Virus record (IMG/VR): IMGVR_UViG_3300020455_000024
Span: 1-46,193 of that record
Direction: 5' to 3' (one strand)
Length of the DNA: 46,193 nt
Origin: a virus
Position numbers and translations under genes: made by a program. The notes below the pieces were generated by a model. That model did no database searches. It had not been told where the DNA came from and saw only the letters and a list, made by a program, of their open reading frames with translations. Positions 1 through 9,603 of this stretch are shown piece after piece. Positions within the stretch are counted from its first letter, which is position 1. Each line of letters begins with the position of its first letter.

Positions 1-1220
1 TAAGCTGTTACAAGACTTCCGACTGACGTATTTCCTCCAGCAGTACCATTAGCATAATAAGTTCCCGATCCACCATTTCCTCCATTTCCTATAGTTATAG
101 AATAACTCGAACTTAAAGAACTCATGGGTGCAACATAGAAAGCACAACCACCACCGCCGCCGCCACCGCCGCCGCAGTAATGTTGACTATATCCACTTGT
201 TACACATAGGTAAGTTTTACTACCTCCTCCACCAGCACCAAGAGCGAAAATAATTACAAAAGTACCTCTTGATGGTTTAGTCCAAGTTCCATTACTTGTA
301 AAATTAAAGTGTTGAGCCCCTGCTATTGAAGCAATACTTGACCATGTCCACGCACTACCAGATCCACCAGATGTAACAACATCTCCAGAATTACCATAAC
401 TACCAGCCCAAGTCATAAGGCCATTAGCAGCAAGACTTTGTGCTGCAAGTAAATTTGAACTAGGATTCCATGCTAACCTACCAGACTCATTATCCATTTT
501 AATGGTTTGTTGCTGATTATCAGTAGCACTATCAACAAATAGTAGATTATGAAATGCACTATTATTATCAGTTCTAATTGTTGCTGTTCCAGCATTTGAT
601 GCACCTGAACCAGGGGCACCTTGAGCACCTTGAGCACCTGGGTTTCCTTGAGCACCTTGAGCACCTGCTGAACCTTGTGCTCCTGCTGAACCTTGTGCTC
701 CTGCTGAACCTTGTGCTCCTGCTGAACCTTGTGCTCCTGTAGAACCTTGTGCTCCTGTAGAACCTTGTGCTCCAGCATCACCATTACTTCCATCATCACC
801 TTGAGCACCTGGAGCACCTTGTGCTCCTTGAACACCTGGAGCACCTTGAGCACCTGGAGCACCTTGAGAACCTTGAGAACCTACAGCACCTTGAGCACCT
901 TGAGCACCAGGAGCACCTTGAGCACCTGGAGCACCTTGAACTCCTTGATGTCCCTGATGTCCTTGGTGTCCTTGATGTCCTTGGTGTCCTTGATGTCCTT
1001 GGTGTCCTTGAGCACCTTGAGCACCTTGAGGACCAGAATCACCTTGAGGACCAGGAGCACCTTGAGCACCTTGTGCCCCCTGAGCACCAACAGCACCTTG
1101 TGCTCCCTGAGCACCAGCAACAGACTGCCTTTGCCACTTTATTCCATTCCACTTAAAAACAACCCCATTTTCTGTATGGGTGTCATTTACACTAGGACTA
1201 TTTGGAAAATTAAATGCCAT
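1..1220 (-). CDS. Collagen-like tail fibre protein, 3' end beyond the window
   Basis: The frame is open from an ATG at 1220 to the left edge, about 406 codons, with no stop seen. The N-terminus (MAFNFPNSPSVND, then KWNGIKWQR) resembles the start of the fibre at 30242-34465 (MAIDFPASPSVND, then WTWNGTSWER), so it is probably a shared virion-attachment segment. A Gly-X-Y stalk of about 170 residues follows, rich in GAQ and GAP and including seven consecutive GHQ triplets. The visible C-terminal part has a run of nine glycines inside a Gly/Ser-rich region, like the glycine-rich domains of other phage fibres. Role as an extended trimeric adhesin is inferred from this architecture. The host receptor is unknown, and the tip is outside the window. 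Confidence 0.8.
   Translation of the reverse strand, partial: MAFNFPNSPSVNDTHTENGVVFKWNGIKWQRQSVAGAQGAQGAVGAQGAQGAQGAPGPQGDSGPQGAQGAQGHQGHQGHQGHQGHQGHQGHQGVQGAPGAQGAPGAQGAQGAVGSQGSQGAPGAQGAPGVQGAQGAPGAQGDDGSNGDAGAQGSTGAQGSTGAQGSAGAQGSAGAQGSAGAQGSAGAQGAQGNPGAQGAQGAPGSGASNAGTATIRTDNNSAFHNLLFVDSATDNQQQTIKMDNESGRLAWNPSSNLLAAQSLAANGLMTWAGSYGNSGDVVTSGGSGSAWTWSSIASIAGAQHFNFTSNGTWTKPSRGTFVIIFALGAGGGGSKTYLCVTSGYSQHYCGGGGGGGGGCAFYVAPMSSLSSSYSITIGNGGNGGSGTYYANGTAGGNTSVGSLVTA
596..1116 (-). repeat. Collagen-like Gly-X-Y coding repeat, first copy
   Basis: The minus strand encodes an almost uninterrupted series of Gly-X-Y triplets built from 9-base units such as GGTGCTCAA and GGTGCTCCT. Between about 940 and 1012 the unit changes to a pure GHQ tract alternating GGACAC/GGACAT. 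The DNA is nearly periodic, so it throws up long spurious frames on both strands. A second tract with many of the same units lies 600 bases away in the same orientation (1705-2310). Confidence 0.9.
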
Positions 1221-1228
1221 AATTTTAT

Positions 1229-4039
1229 TTATTCTATCTTAAGAACTTTTACCCAAGTATAAACTTCGGTAGCAAAACTGCCAGGATAACCAAAACCAGT
1301 ATTATTACGACTATCACTACATCTATGTTCTACCCTAAATGTTTTAGTTCCTGAACTAATCCAAATTCTAACAGTACCCATAGATCTAGTTTGCTGTCCT
1401 CTATCATAAGGACTTGCACCTTCCAACATTCCATCAGTAGCAAGTTCAGAAGATCCCATATATGATGTACTGTCAGTAACATTAAATAATCGTGTTTGAT
1501 GCATATCAACTCCATGAGCAGGAGCACTCCATTCTACAAGCCATACACCAACACCAAGTTGAACTGAATTACTAGTAAGAGTAATGCCAGAACCACTAGT
1601 AGGCCATGGTGCACCAGCATTTAATGATCTATGTCTCCATGCACCAGAAGTAAATGATCCTCCTGCAGTGCCTGAACTTCTTGATTCATAGAAATAGGCA
1701 ACAGCACCGCCACCTGCTGCACCTGCAGTTCCCTGGGCACCTTGTGCTCCTGGATTACCTGTTCCTGGAGCACCTTGAGCACCTGGATTACCTGTTGCAC
1801 CTTGTGCTCCTGGATTACCTCCTGAACCTTGTGCTCCAGCATTACCTGGATTACCTGCTGAACCTTGTGCTCCTGGATTTCCTGCTGCACCTTGTGCTCC
1901 AGCATCACCATTACTTCCACCAGCACCTTGAGCACCTGGATTACCTGTTGCACCTTGTGCTCCTGGATTTCCTGCTGAACCTTGTGCTCCTGGAGCACCT
2001 TGAGAACCTACAGCACCTTGTGCTCCTGGATTTCCTGCTGCACCTTGTGCTCCTGGATTTCCTGCTGAACCTTGAGCACCAACAGAACCCTGAGCACCTT
2101 GAGCACCTACAGCACCTTGTGCTCCTGGAGCACCTTGAGCACCTTGAGCACCTGGATTTCCTGGAGCACCTTGAGCACCTACAGCACCTTGTGCTCCTGG
2201 AGCACCTTGAGCACCTTGAGGACCAGCAGCACCTTGAGCACCTGGATTTCCTGGAGCACCTTGAGCACCACCAGCACCTGAAGCACCTTGTGGTCCTGCT
2301 GGACCTTGTGATACAGTAACCCATTGCTCACTATTGGTATCATCATAAAGAATACCCATCTCACCAGAATCACTATCCCACCAAAGATCTCCAACTACGG
2401 GACTTGGAGGAGGATTATCACCAATAAAAACATTTGCTCCTGCATTACCCCAACTTACACCTGCACCAGTTGAAGTAAGAACAGAACGTGCAAGACCAAC
2501 ATTGTCATGAATATCAACTAATGTACTATCTAATTCTATTGACTGCTGGAATGTGGAAAGTCCAGATACTCTTAATGTATCCGTTTCTGTATGTCCAGTT
2601 ATATTAATACCATCTTCCGAAGTAATTAATTTTTCTGTTCCATTATGAAATAAAACAGCTCTTGAATCTGCACCACTATGTAATTTTAATATAGGTTGCC
2701 AACTTTGATCAAAGAATTGATATGCTCCTGGACCATCAGCACCATCTGTCTTAAATACTATTCCCCCAGAACCCTTATCTTTAATTACTGAAGTTCTACC
2801 ATCAACAATTGAATCTCCATTAGAATCATTTTGATTCTTAAGTTCATTAGTATGATATATTTGTAAATCAGCTCCATCACCAAAGACAGTCTTTGATTCA
2901 TCTTTAAACTTAAGTCGACTATCAGACTTATCCCAAAATGCAGATGTAACACCAGCAGAACCAACAAATCTTACATCACCTTTAAATCTTGAAGTACCAT
3001 CTACATCTAATTTTACACCTGGAAGTGTGGAACCTATACCTACATTCTTACTTGTATGAATACCAGTACTACTAACACCCCATGTTCCACCAGCACCTAC
3101 ACTTATTTCTCCTCCACTAAGTCCAAAGAATGTTCCATGAAACTCTGTTGCAGTTACTATACCAGTTCCTTTAAAAATAGCATTACCACCAACTGCCAAA
3201 GCTGCTGATGCTATTGTAGTTCCTATACCTACATTTTTAGTTGTATGAATACCAATAGGATCTAACTCCCATAAAGAATCATCTTCTTGACTATTAGCAT
3301 TAGTTGAAACCCATGCAGAACTATCAACATCTTCATAAAATACATTTAGATCACCTTCTTCATTATCCCACCACAAATCACCCTGTTGTGCATTTCCTGG
3401 TGGAGTAGGTCCAACCTCAACTCTGGAAGAAACAGAACTAGTCCAACTAATTCCTGTTCCAGTTGCAATTAAAATAGAATTAGCAACACCTACAACATTA
3501 TTTTCATCATGAATATTTCCAGTAATTCTTAAGGAACCTTGTAAATGTAACTGTTGAGTAGGAGCACTAGTTCCAATACCCACTCTCTTATTAGAACTAT
3601 CATAGAAAAGGTCAGTTGCTGCAGAGAAGTCATTATTTTGATTGAAAATAACTTGCCCTGTAGATCCTGGAGAATAAACAGTGACAGTAGCAATACTACC
3701 ACCAACATTAGCACTAGCAGAAACTGCAGCACCAATAAAATCTATTTTGGATATACTATTAGCAGTTCCTACAAGAATACTCTCATCAAAAACACTAATA
3801 CCTTCAACTAACTCTGCAGGACTATCTGGTTGCCAATACCTATCATAAACAGTCCCATTTGGAATTGTTACAAGACGATAATAAGTATCTGAAACTGGAA
3901 CATCCTTTTCGCCAGGATAACCTAAATTAGGTTCAACTTCACCTGGCTCAACATATAAATGCCTATCTGTACTCAGAGAGACATTCTTCGTTATTTTTAC
4001 TCTTCCACTTAAATATCTTTGACTAGATTTTTTTGCCAT
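1229..4039 (-). CDS. Fibre protein with collagen-like stalk and jelly-roll-like tip
   Basis: A 936-residue protein. The N-terminal 550 residues are beta-rich, with short repeats of the NVGIGTT type common in cyanophage fibres. There are two copies of a 40-residue module centred on GDLWWD...YDD...QWV (near residues 215 and 555). A Gly-X-Y stalk of about 200 residues follows (roughly 580-785). The last 150 residues form a compact domain with LVEWSAPAHGVDMHQTRL, MGSSEL, FRVEHRCS and YTWVKVLKIE. Stalk plus trimeric head is the C1q/BclA-type layout. A jelly-roll fold for the tip is inferred from this pattern, not proven. It starts 2 bases from the gene to its right and ends 8 bases before the ATG at 1220. 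Likely a distal adhesin of the virion. Confidence 0.82.
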   Translation of the reverse strand: MAKKSSQRYLSGRVKITKNVSLSTDRHLYVEPGEVEPNLGYPGEKDVPVSDTYYRLVTIPNGTVYDRYWQPDSPAELVEGISVFDESILVGTANSISKIDFIGAAVSASANVGGSIATVTVYSPGSTGQVIFNQNNDFSAATDLFYDSSNKRVGIGTSAPTQQLHLQGSLRITGNIHDENNVVGVANSILIATGTGISWTSSVSSRVEVGPTPPGNAQQGDLWWDNEEGDLNVFYEDVDSSAWVSTNANSQEDDSLWELDPIGIHTTKNVGIGTTIASAALAVGGNAIFKGTGIVTATEFHGTFFGLSGGEISVGAGGTWGVSSTGIHTSKNVGIGSTLPGVKLDVDGTSRFKGDVRFVGSAGVTSAFWDKSDSRLKFKDESKTVFGDGADLQIYHTNELKNQNDSNGDSIVDGRTSVIKDKGSGGIVFKTDGADGPGAYQFFDQSWQPILKLHSGADSRAVLFHNGTEKLITSEDGINITGHTETDTLRVSGLSTFQQSIELDSTLVDIHDNVGLARSVLTSTGAGVSWGNAGANVFIGDNPPPSPVVGDLWWDSDSGEMGILYDDTNSEQWVTVSQGPAGPQGASGAGGAQGAPGNPGAQGAAGPQGAQGAPGAQGAVGAQGAPGNPGAQGAQGAPGAQGAVGAQGAQGSVGAQGSAGNPGAQGAAGNPGAQGAVGSQGAPGAQGSAGNPGAQGATGNPGAQGAGGSNGDAGAQGAAGNPGAQGSAGNPGNAGAQGSGGNPGAQGATGNPGAQGAPGTGNPGAQGAQGTAGAAGGGAVAYFYESRSSGTAGGSFTSGAWRHRSLNAGAPWPTSGSGITLTSNSVQLGVGVWLVEWSAPAHGVDMHQTRLFNVTDSTSYMGSSELATDGMLEGASPYDRGQQTRSMGTVRIWISSGTKTFRVEHRCSDSRNNTGFGYPGSFATEVYTWVKVLKIE
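1705..2310 (-). repeat. Collagen-like Gly-X-Y coding repeat, second copy
   Basis: About 200 residues of Gly-X-Y triplets, mainly GAQ, GAP, GNP, GAA and GSA, interrupted once by GSNGDAGAQG. The same interruption, DDGSNGDAGAQG, is present in the tract at 596-1116, so the two tracts share more than composition. They are direct repeats in two adjacent genes and are a natural substrate for slippage or unequal recombination. Confidence 0.88.
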
Positions 4040-4040
4040 A

Positions 4041-5972
4041 TCATACCGTACTATTCTCTAGAATACTTCCCACAAATTCCATTTGTAGTGGTCCAACCAA
4101 TCCACCAGCATTAGTCGCCTTACCCACCTGTAAAGTGATAGTATTTGTAGTTGTTGCACCAATGGAAATTGCAGTACTATATGCTGGATCAGTTGAACGT
4201 GGATATGCATGTTCAGTAGAATTTCCATCCATTGCACATGTGAATGTCAATCCATCATCTACAATTCTAACAGACTCACCAGAAACTTCGATTGCATCAG
4301 ACTCTGCTGATACCCAATAATGAGTGGAAGTATTGGAAGAAGTACTAACAGTAACCTCAATATTATCATTATCAACAACAGCAACAGGCAACCACTTATT
4401 ACTATCAGGATCTGTTGGTCTTGGATACTCATGTTGTGTTGCTCTACTATCCATATCACATTCAAATACTAATGACTTATCCTTAATTCTAATCTTATCA
4501 CCAAGTTTAATTCCATGAGATGCAATCTTTAATTTCAATTTACCAGTAGATGGATTATATGTAGTACCTGTAGTACAAGTAGTTGTTGTTGATCCAGTAA
4601 GATTATATCCAGGAGCAATTGTAACTACCATATCACCTGTAAAAGGATCATATATGGCATTTGATGGAGTATAATATACAAAATTAGATGCTCCCACATT
4701 TACTTTAAATGCTGTAGATGAAGTTACTGTAATTGGTAAATTAGAACCACTGGTTGGATCTGTTGATCTTGGATAAGTATGCTCCGTGGCATTATTATCC
4801 ATAGAACAAGTAAATGTTAAAGAATTTCCATCAATAGTTATATTATCACCCGTTGACATACTATGAGCAGCAGAAAATCCAAATGTAAGTTCTCCATTAG
4901 TTGGAGTATAAGATACAGAATTTGGTGATTTCTGAGTTCCATTCTGAGCACCACTAACCACATTAACAGAATTAGCACCTTTAACAGCACCAACATTAAC
5001 AACAAGAGTATTAACATCTGGAACAGTAATTGCTAATGCAGTATCATATACAGGATCACTAGTTCTAGGATAATAATGAGTAGATCCATGAGCATCTGCA
5101 TCACAAGTAAATGCTAATTTACCTTCACCAATTTTAATAGTATTAACTCCAGCAGTTAAACCATGATTAGAACTTGTTAATGTTAATTGCCCTGTAAGTG
5201 GATCATATACGGCATTACTTATACCCTTAAGACCAGCACCAGTAACTGTAAAGGCATCTGCAATAGTACCACCAGTATAAGTATGAGTTCCAGTATCACG
5301 CCTCCATGTATGTGTATAATTTCCACCAGTAACTATTGAATTATATTTTGCTTTTACAAATTGATGTGGAGAAGGATTATAAAAATGTTCAACACTTTGA
5401 GGACCAGTACCACCAATAACAGAAGTAAATGTTTTTGAAGTACCTACAACATCTACTATAGTATCAACAACCTGAGATTGTTGTGGATCTGGGAATATTG
5501 TAGTTGTAACACCAGCATTACTTGAACAAGTAAATGCAATTCCTGCCATTGCTATTGGATCACCTGGATTAAATCCATGTGCATTCATTGTAGTGACAGT
5601 TATAATACCAGTTGGTTCACTATATTGAACATCAGTAATAGTAACGATCCCTGTCTGATTACCTTTGATGTATACTCTATCTAATACTAAAGGGGTTTTT
5701 TCTAGAACTAATCTACCATCAACTAAGACTCCAGCATCATTTGGTGGAATCTCCATCTCATTTATAATTCTAATATCTCGTCTTAAACCAGTACTTCTAG
5801 TCTCTCTCCTATGAATAAAAGTAACTGTTGGATATGTGTTTATTCCTACGTTAGCAACTTGAGCATACAACAAAATAGCAGAAGTTCCTGTAGGTACTTC
5901 ATAAAGTAATTGCTCACCTGGGGTTACAGGAACCGCTACCGAAATAAATTTATTAACTGGTGCAATTGCCAT
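4041..5972 (-). CDS. Virion structural protein with repeated FTC...HxYPRxxDP modules
   Basis: A 643-residue protein. After an N-terminal domain (MAIAPVNKFISVAVPVTPGE, then LYAQVANVG, FIHRRETR) it is made of repeats of about 90-110 residues. Each reads roughly: YxPxTGxLxL, then SHGL...GDxIxI, then LxFTCxxDxxxTEHxYPRxTDP, then a short strand ending in VNVGA. Four copies keep the HxYPRxxDP core (coded near 4190, 4420, 4770 and 5075), and a fifth near 5490 is degenerate. Membership of a cyanophage structural family is inferred from the modular, secreted-looking beta composition and its position between fibre genes. No enzymatic motif was recognised. It begins 1 base after the stop of the next gene to the right, so the two are co-transcribed. 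Confidence 0.75.
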   Translation of the reverse strand: MAIAPVNKFISVAVPVTPGEQLLYEVPTGTSAILLYAQVANVGINTYPTVTFIHRRETRSTGLRRDIRIINEMEIPPNDAGVLVDGRLVLEKTPLVLDRVYIKGNQTGIVTITDVQYSEPTGIITVTTMNAHGFNPGDPIAMAGIAFTCSSNAGVTTTIFPDPQQSQVVDTIVDVVGTSKTFTSVIGGTGPQSVEHFYNPSPHQFVKAKYNSIVTGGNYTHTWRRDTGTHTYTGGTIADAFTVTGAGLKGISNAVYDPLTGQLTLTSSNHGLTAGVNTIKIGEGKLAFTCDADAHGSTHYYPRTSDPVYDTALAITVPDVNTLVVNVGAVKGANSVNVVSGAQNGTQKSPNSVSYTPTNGELTFGFSAAHSMSTGDNITIDGNSLTFTCSMDNNATEHTYPRSTDPTSGSNLPITVTSSTAFKVNVGASNFVYYTPSNAIYDPFTGDMVVTIAPGYNLTGSTTTTCTTGTTYNPSTGKLKLKIASHGIKLGDKIRIKDKSLVFECDMDSRATQHEYPRPTDPDSNKWLPVAVVDNDNIEVTVSTSSNTSTHYWVSAESDAIEVSGESVRIVDDGLTFTCAMDGNSTEHAYPRSTDPAYSTAISIGATTTNTITLQVGKATNAGGLVGPLQMEFVGSILENSTV

Positions 5973-5973
5973 A

Positions 5974-8900
5974 TTATCTCAACGCTAGTATTAATGGGGT
6001 TAATTGTGCTTGGATTGCTCTATTAAAATCTCTTCCTCGGATTGTAGATGTTGTTTGATCAATCACTAGACCTTCACCAATTCTAAAGTTACCTTTTTGA
6101 TCAGTACTTGTGAATGGTACTTGTCCTCCGTTGATAGCAACAATCTCATTTTCAGGAACAGGTTCACCACCCTGGAAGGGGTTTGCTCTATTTATGTCCG
6201 TCCCTGCACCGACGTATTCAAAAGAATGGGAACTTGTGATAATCCTACTAATTCTCTTAAATTCAACATCAGTTCCACTAGAAATTGAATATGGAATAAA
6301 TTCATTTAATGTTACAGTAGATAATCCAACATTAGCACTTCCTTCTGTTGCAACACTAACAGTATAATAAATCGGATCCATTTCTGCTTGTAAAGATCCA
6401 GCACCAATACCAGAAAGTGTAAGATTAACATTTTGTGATGGACCACTTCCAGTTGTTGGTAAGAAATTCCTACCACTAGAAATAACATCCACTGAAGTTA
6501 TCGTACCTGCAGCACTAACATTTACAGATAATTCAGCACGAATAGATTCTGGACCTAATGGATTAGTTATAGTAACATTTGGTGGTGCAGAAGAAGTATA
6601 ATCTCCAGGATTACCACCATTAAGAACCTTAATGCTTCTAATCAATTCAAATGGTTGTGTTAAAACAGAATTTCCAGCACTATAAGAATTAGTTGAAACA
6701 TCTTGATAATCATCTAAATCAACTTTAAAGTAAATACACTGACCATCAAATGGTTTTCTAATATTATTTGAAGTATCTTTAGTATTTGTGATTAAGAAAG
6801 AATCCTGTTCAGCATTTTTTGCACCTGATGTTGTACCAGTATATTCAACAGCACCAACACCATCAGCATAAAGACCAAAATTACCAAATGATGAGTTAGA
6901 GTTTGTTAAATCACACTGACCACCAGTATCACAATATATTGCAATTCTATTAGCAATAGTAAAGATAGAAACTAATTGGGCATATGCGTTGTTTGTAATT
7001 GATACACCAATTCCATTCTCATTATATTGTGTAAATGAGTCACAAACCATACTCTTAAAATCTTGTCCTAGATTATTAGTTCCAGTATATGAAGCATCAA
7101 CATGATTTCCATCTATTTTCATGCCAATACTACCAGTCATAAAGTTGGTGCAGTTTCTTACATAAGGTGATCTCCATCTTCCACCAAAATTAGGATTAAT
7201 CCTTGATGGACCTTCGTTAGCAGGACCAAGTTCAGTAAATCCAGTAGCTGCTTGGAATGCAAGTCCATCATCTATAGATGCTTGTATTGGTGGAAATGCT
7301 ACTGCACCACAACCAGGATGGTCTTTAGAACTTGACTCTCCAGCAAAGTTTAAATTCTGTATCAAACAACCTGCTCTAACATGGAATACATCCCTATCCT
7401 CATTAAGAGGTACAACAGTTACAAGTCTTAAATCTTCACCTGAGACTGTAACTTCAGTTCTTAAACCAATTGGATTGTTTTCTTTATAAACACCAGAACG
7501 AACAATAATAGTATCTCCTGGTTGTGCTATTTCTGCTGCAGCACCAATAGATCTCTTAGCATCACCTTCTAATAATCCAGTATTAGTATCCCATCCATCT
7601 TGTGTAACCCAAATAGCATTCTCAGTTTCAACACCTGAAGGTCTCCATGATACACCAGTTCCAACAGATGATAGTCGATAATCAGTTCTAGCAACTCCAG
7701 CACCCTTATCATTATGAACATCATATACAGTTGCTCCAAGTGCAACTGTATCATGGAATGTTGATGCAGCACCTACAGTTAAAATTCCTACAACATTTAA
7801 CGCATCAATTGCAGGGTTATATCGTATTCCATAATCAACTCTAAGAGTTTCTCCAATACCTACAGTATCTACTCTAGTACTAGTATGATTTTCAACAAAA
7901 GGTAGATAATAATATTGATTAATTTCAGTCTCATTAGTTTCAATATATTGTGATGTTGTTGCTATACCAACTCTCTGACATTCTATGGCAGTAGAAATAG
8001 TACCTGTAGTAAATCCACTGATAACCATTCCAGCATCAATAAATGTTCCCCCTTCGACAGTAAATGCCTCTTTGAACAATACATCACCACAAACCCATAA
8101 ATCTTTTTGAATGGCAGCACCACCATCAACTACTAAAGCAGCAGAATTACAAGCAGTTGCATTTGTTACACCAACAACTCTAAGATGATTTCCAACAAAG
8201 AGATTTTCCTCAATACCAACACCACCTTCAACCAATAAAGCACCAGTATCCTTACTGGTTGATCCAGTCTCATCTAATATTTGAGTCTGTTCACCAACCT
8301 TTAACTTTTTAGAAATACCAACACCACCAGCAAATGTAACAGAAGCGTCTGTAAGACTACTTGCATCTGTTGTATCATCAAATTGAGATTCACCATCAAC
8401 TTCAAGTGTGCTCTGCAACTTAGTAGGACCTTCAACATCCAATTCCGCATCTAAATTAGTATTCCCATCAACTTCCAATTCAGCATCAAATTTGACATTA
8501 CCACCAACGTTTAATCTTAAATTAACACCAACACCACCATCCATTTGAACAGATCCTGTTGTTGGACTTGAAGAATCTGTACCATCATCAAATCTAGTAA
8601 CACCTGCAACATCTAATGTATTATTAAGTGTTGTTGCACCTTCAACCTGTAATGTATTATCAAACTGTGCAGCACCTGTAGCATGAATATCACCACTAAT
8701 ATCTAATTGATATGAAGGACTATTATTATTAATACCAACCCTAGTCATCCTATAGATGTCAGTTCCATTATGACCCCAATAATCCTTAATATTGACATCA
8801 GCAATAAATACTGGATTAGCTGAATTTGGTGTTGCTGTAACTGGATCAACACCTACACCTAAACTATTACTCTGAGTGAAGTTTAATACAGTAAATGTTC

Positions 8901-9600
8901 TGGCAGTTCCAGTATTTGGAAGATAAGTACCATCATCCTGTACATATATTCCATCAGTATGATCTGGAGTACCTTGAATCCATCTAATTCCGTTACCATC
9001 TCTGTTTAAATAATATCCATTCACACCTGGTGACTCAGCAGAGTCATAGATATTTCTATCAATTTTTATACTATCACTTACTTCTAATTTTACAATACCA
9101 TCACTAGAACTTACAGAACCAGGAGCAGTAGTTCCTATTCCAACTGTCCCTAAACCCGTTACTACAAAAGCTGTATTATCAGTTTCACCAGTACCTAGAG
9201 TATTAGGACCACCAACTTGTAATCTATGATAAGGTTCTGTATTTGCTATACCAATTCTTCCTTCAGTACCAAATCCAATTAATGTTGTTCCACCAACTCC
9301 TATATTAAATATCTGCCTAACGGTCAGATAATCCATATCAACAAACGAAGTTCCAACCCCAGAGAAAGTTGTAATACCAGAGAACCAGTTATTTCCTTGG
9401 AATGTAGTCATTCCAGAAGGTCCAAAGGTTGCAATACCAGTTACATTAATATTCTCAAAATCGGCACTACCGACTTTTATATAACTTAAATCAAAATTAT
9501 TAAAATCATAGTAAAGTTTTCCGTAAATATATACGTCCTTATAAAACTTGGCATCCTCATTAAAATGAGCTTCGTAACTGGTATCAGTAAAATTTGCCAT
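5974..9600 (-). CDS. Large virion protein with beta-helix-like segment (baseplate/fibre)
   Basis: A 1208-residue protein. Residues about 1-120 (YEAHFNEDAKFYKDVYIYGK) look like an attachment domain. Residues about 300-560 are tandem beta repeats of the type LDVEG.TKLQSTLEVDG and TGALLVEGGVGIEENLFVG. From about residue 660 there is a pectin-lyase-like start (WVTQDG, then IVRSGVYKENNPIGL, VHAGC-like VRAGCLIQNLNF), suggesting a right-handed parallel beta-helix. The C-terminus ends with RGRDFNRAIQAQLTPLILAL. Beta-helices of this kind bind or cleave surface polysaccharide in other phage proteins; that role is only inferred here. It lies directly downstream of the hub operon, 3 bases after the spike-like gene, so it may be a baseplate-associated short fibre in the position of T4 gp10/gp12. 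Confidence 0.75.
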   Translation of the reverse strand: MANFTDTSYEAHFNEDAKFYKDVYIYGKLYYDFNNFDLSYIKVGSADFENINVTGIATFGPSGMTTFQGNNWFSGITTFSGVGTSFVDMDYLTVRQIFNIGVGGTTLIGFGTEGRIGIANTEPYHRLQVGGPNTLGTGETDNTAFVVTGLGTVGIGTTAPGSVSSSDGIVKLEVSDSIKIDRNIYDSAESPGVNGYYLNRDGNGIRWIQGTPDHTDGIYVQDDGTYLPNTGTARTFTVLNFTQSNSLGVGVDPVTATPNSANPVFIADVNIKDYWGHNGTDIYRMTRVGINNNSPSYQLDISGDIHATGAAQFDNTLQVEGATTLNNTLDVAGVTRFDDGTDSSSPTTGSVQMDGGVGVNLRLNVGGNVKFDAELEVDGNTNLDAELDVEGPTKLQSTLEVDGESQFDDTTDASSLTDASVTFAGGVGISKKLKVGEQTQILDETGSTSKDTGALLVEGGVGIEENLFVGNHLRVVGVTNATACNSAALVVDGGAAIQKDLWVCGDVLFKEAFTVEGGTFIDAGMVISGFTTGTISTAIECQRVGIATTSQYIETNETEINQYYYLPFVENHTSTRVDTVGIGETLRVDYGIRYNPAIDALNVVGILTVGAASTFHDTVALGATVYDVHNDKGAGVARTDYRLSSVGTGVSWRPSGVETENAIWVTQDGWDTNTGLLEGDAKRSIGAAAEIAQPGDTIIVRSGVYKENNPIGLRTEVTVSGEDLRLVTVVPLNEDRDVFHVRAGCLIQNLNFAGESSSKDHPGCGAVAFPPIQASIDDGLAFQAATGFTELGPANEGPSRINPNFGGRWRSPYVRNCTNFMTGSIGMKIDGNHVDASYTGTNNLGQDFKSMVCDSFTQYNENGIGVSITNNAYAQLVSIFTIANRIAIYCDTGGQCDLTNSNSSFGNFGLYADGVGAVEYTGTTSGAKNAEQDSFLITNTKDTSNNIRKPFDGQCIYFKVDLDDYQDVSTNSYSAGNSVLTQPFELIRSIKVLNGGNPGDYTSSAPPNVTITNPLGPESIRAELSVNVSAAGTITSVDVISSGRNFLPTTGSGPSQNVNLTLSGIGAGSLQAEMDPIYYTVSVATEGSANVGLSTVTLNEFIPYSISSGTDVEFKRISRIITSSHSFEYVGAGTDINRANPFQGGEPVPENEIVAINGGQVPFTSTDQKGNFRIGEGLVIDQTTSTIRGRDFNRAIQAQLTPLILALR

Positions 9601-9603
9601 ATC

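Noticed and set aside
596-1116. Regular short repeats resembling a CRISPR or minisatellite array
   Set aside because: Units are multiples of 9 bases with codon-third-position variation and no unique spacers; this is a coding repeat.
473-2394. Many long open frames on both strands, e.g. 729-1262(+), 767-1156(+), 1654-2319(+), 1941-2324(-)
   Set aside because: They are out-of-frame readings of the periodic Gly-X-Y DNA, giving His/Leu-, Ser/Thr- or Cys/Arg-repeat nonsense; the collagen-like frames explain the DNA.
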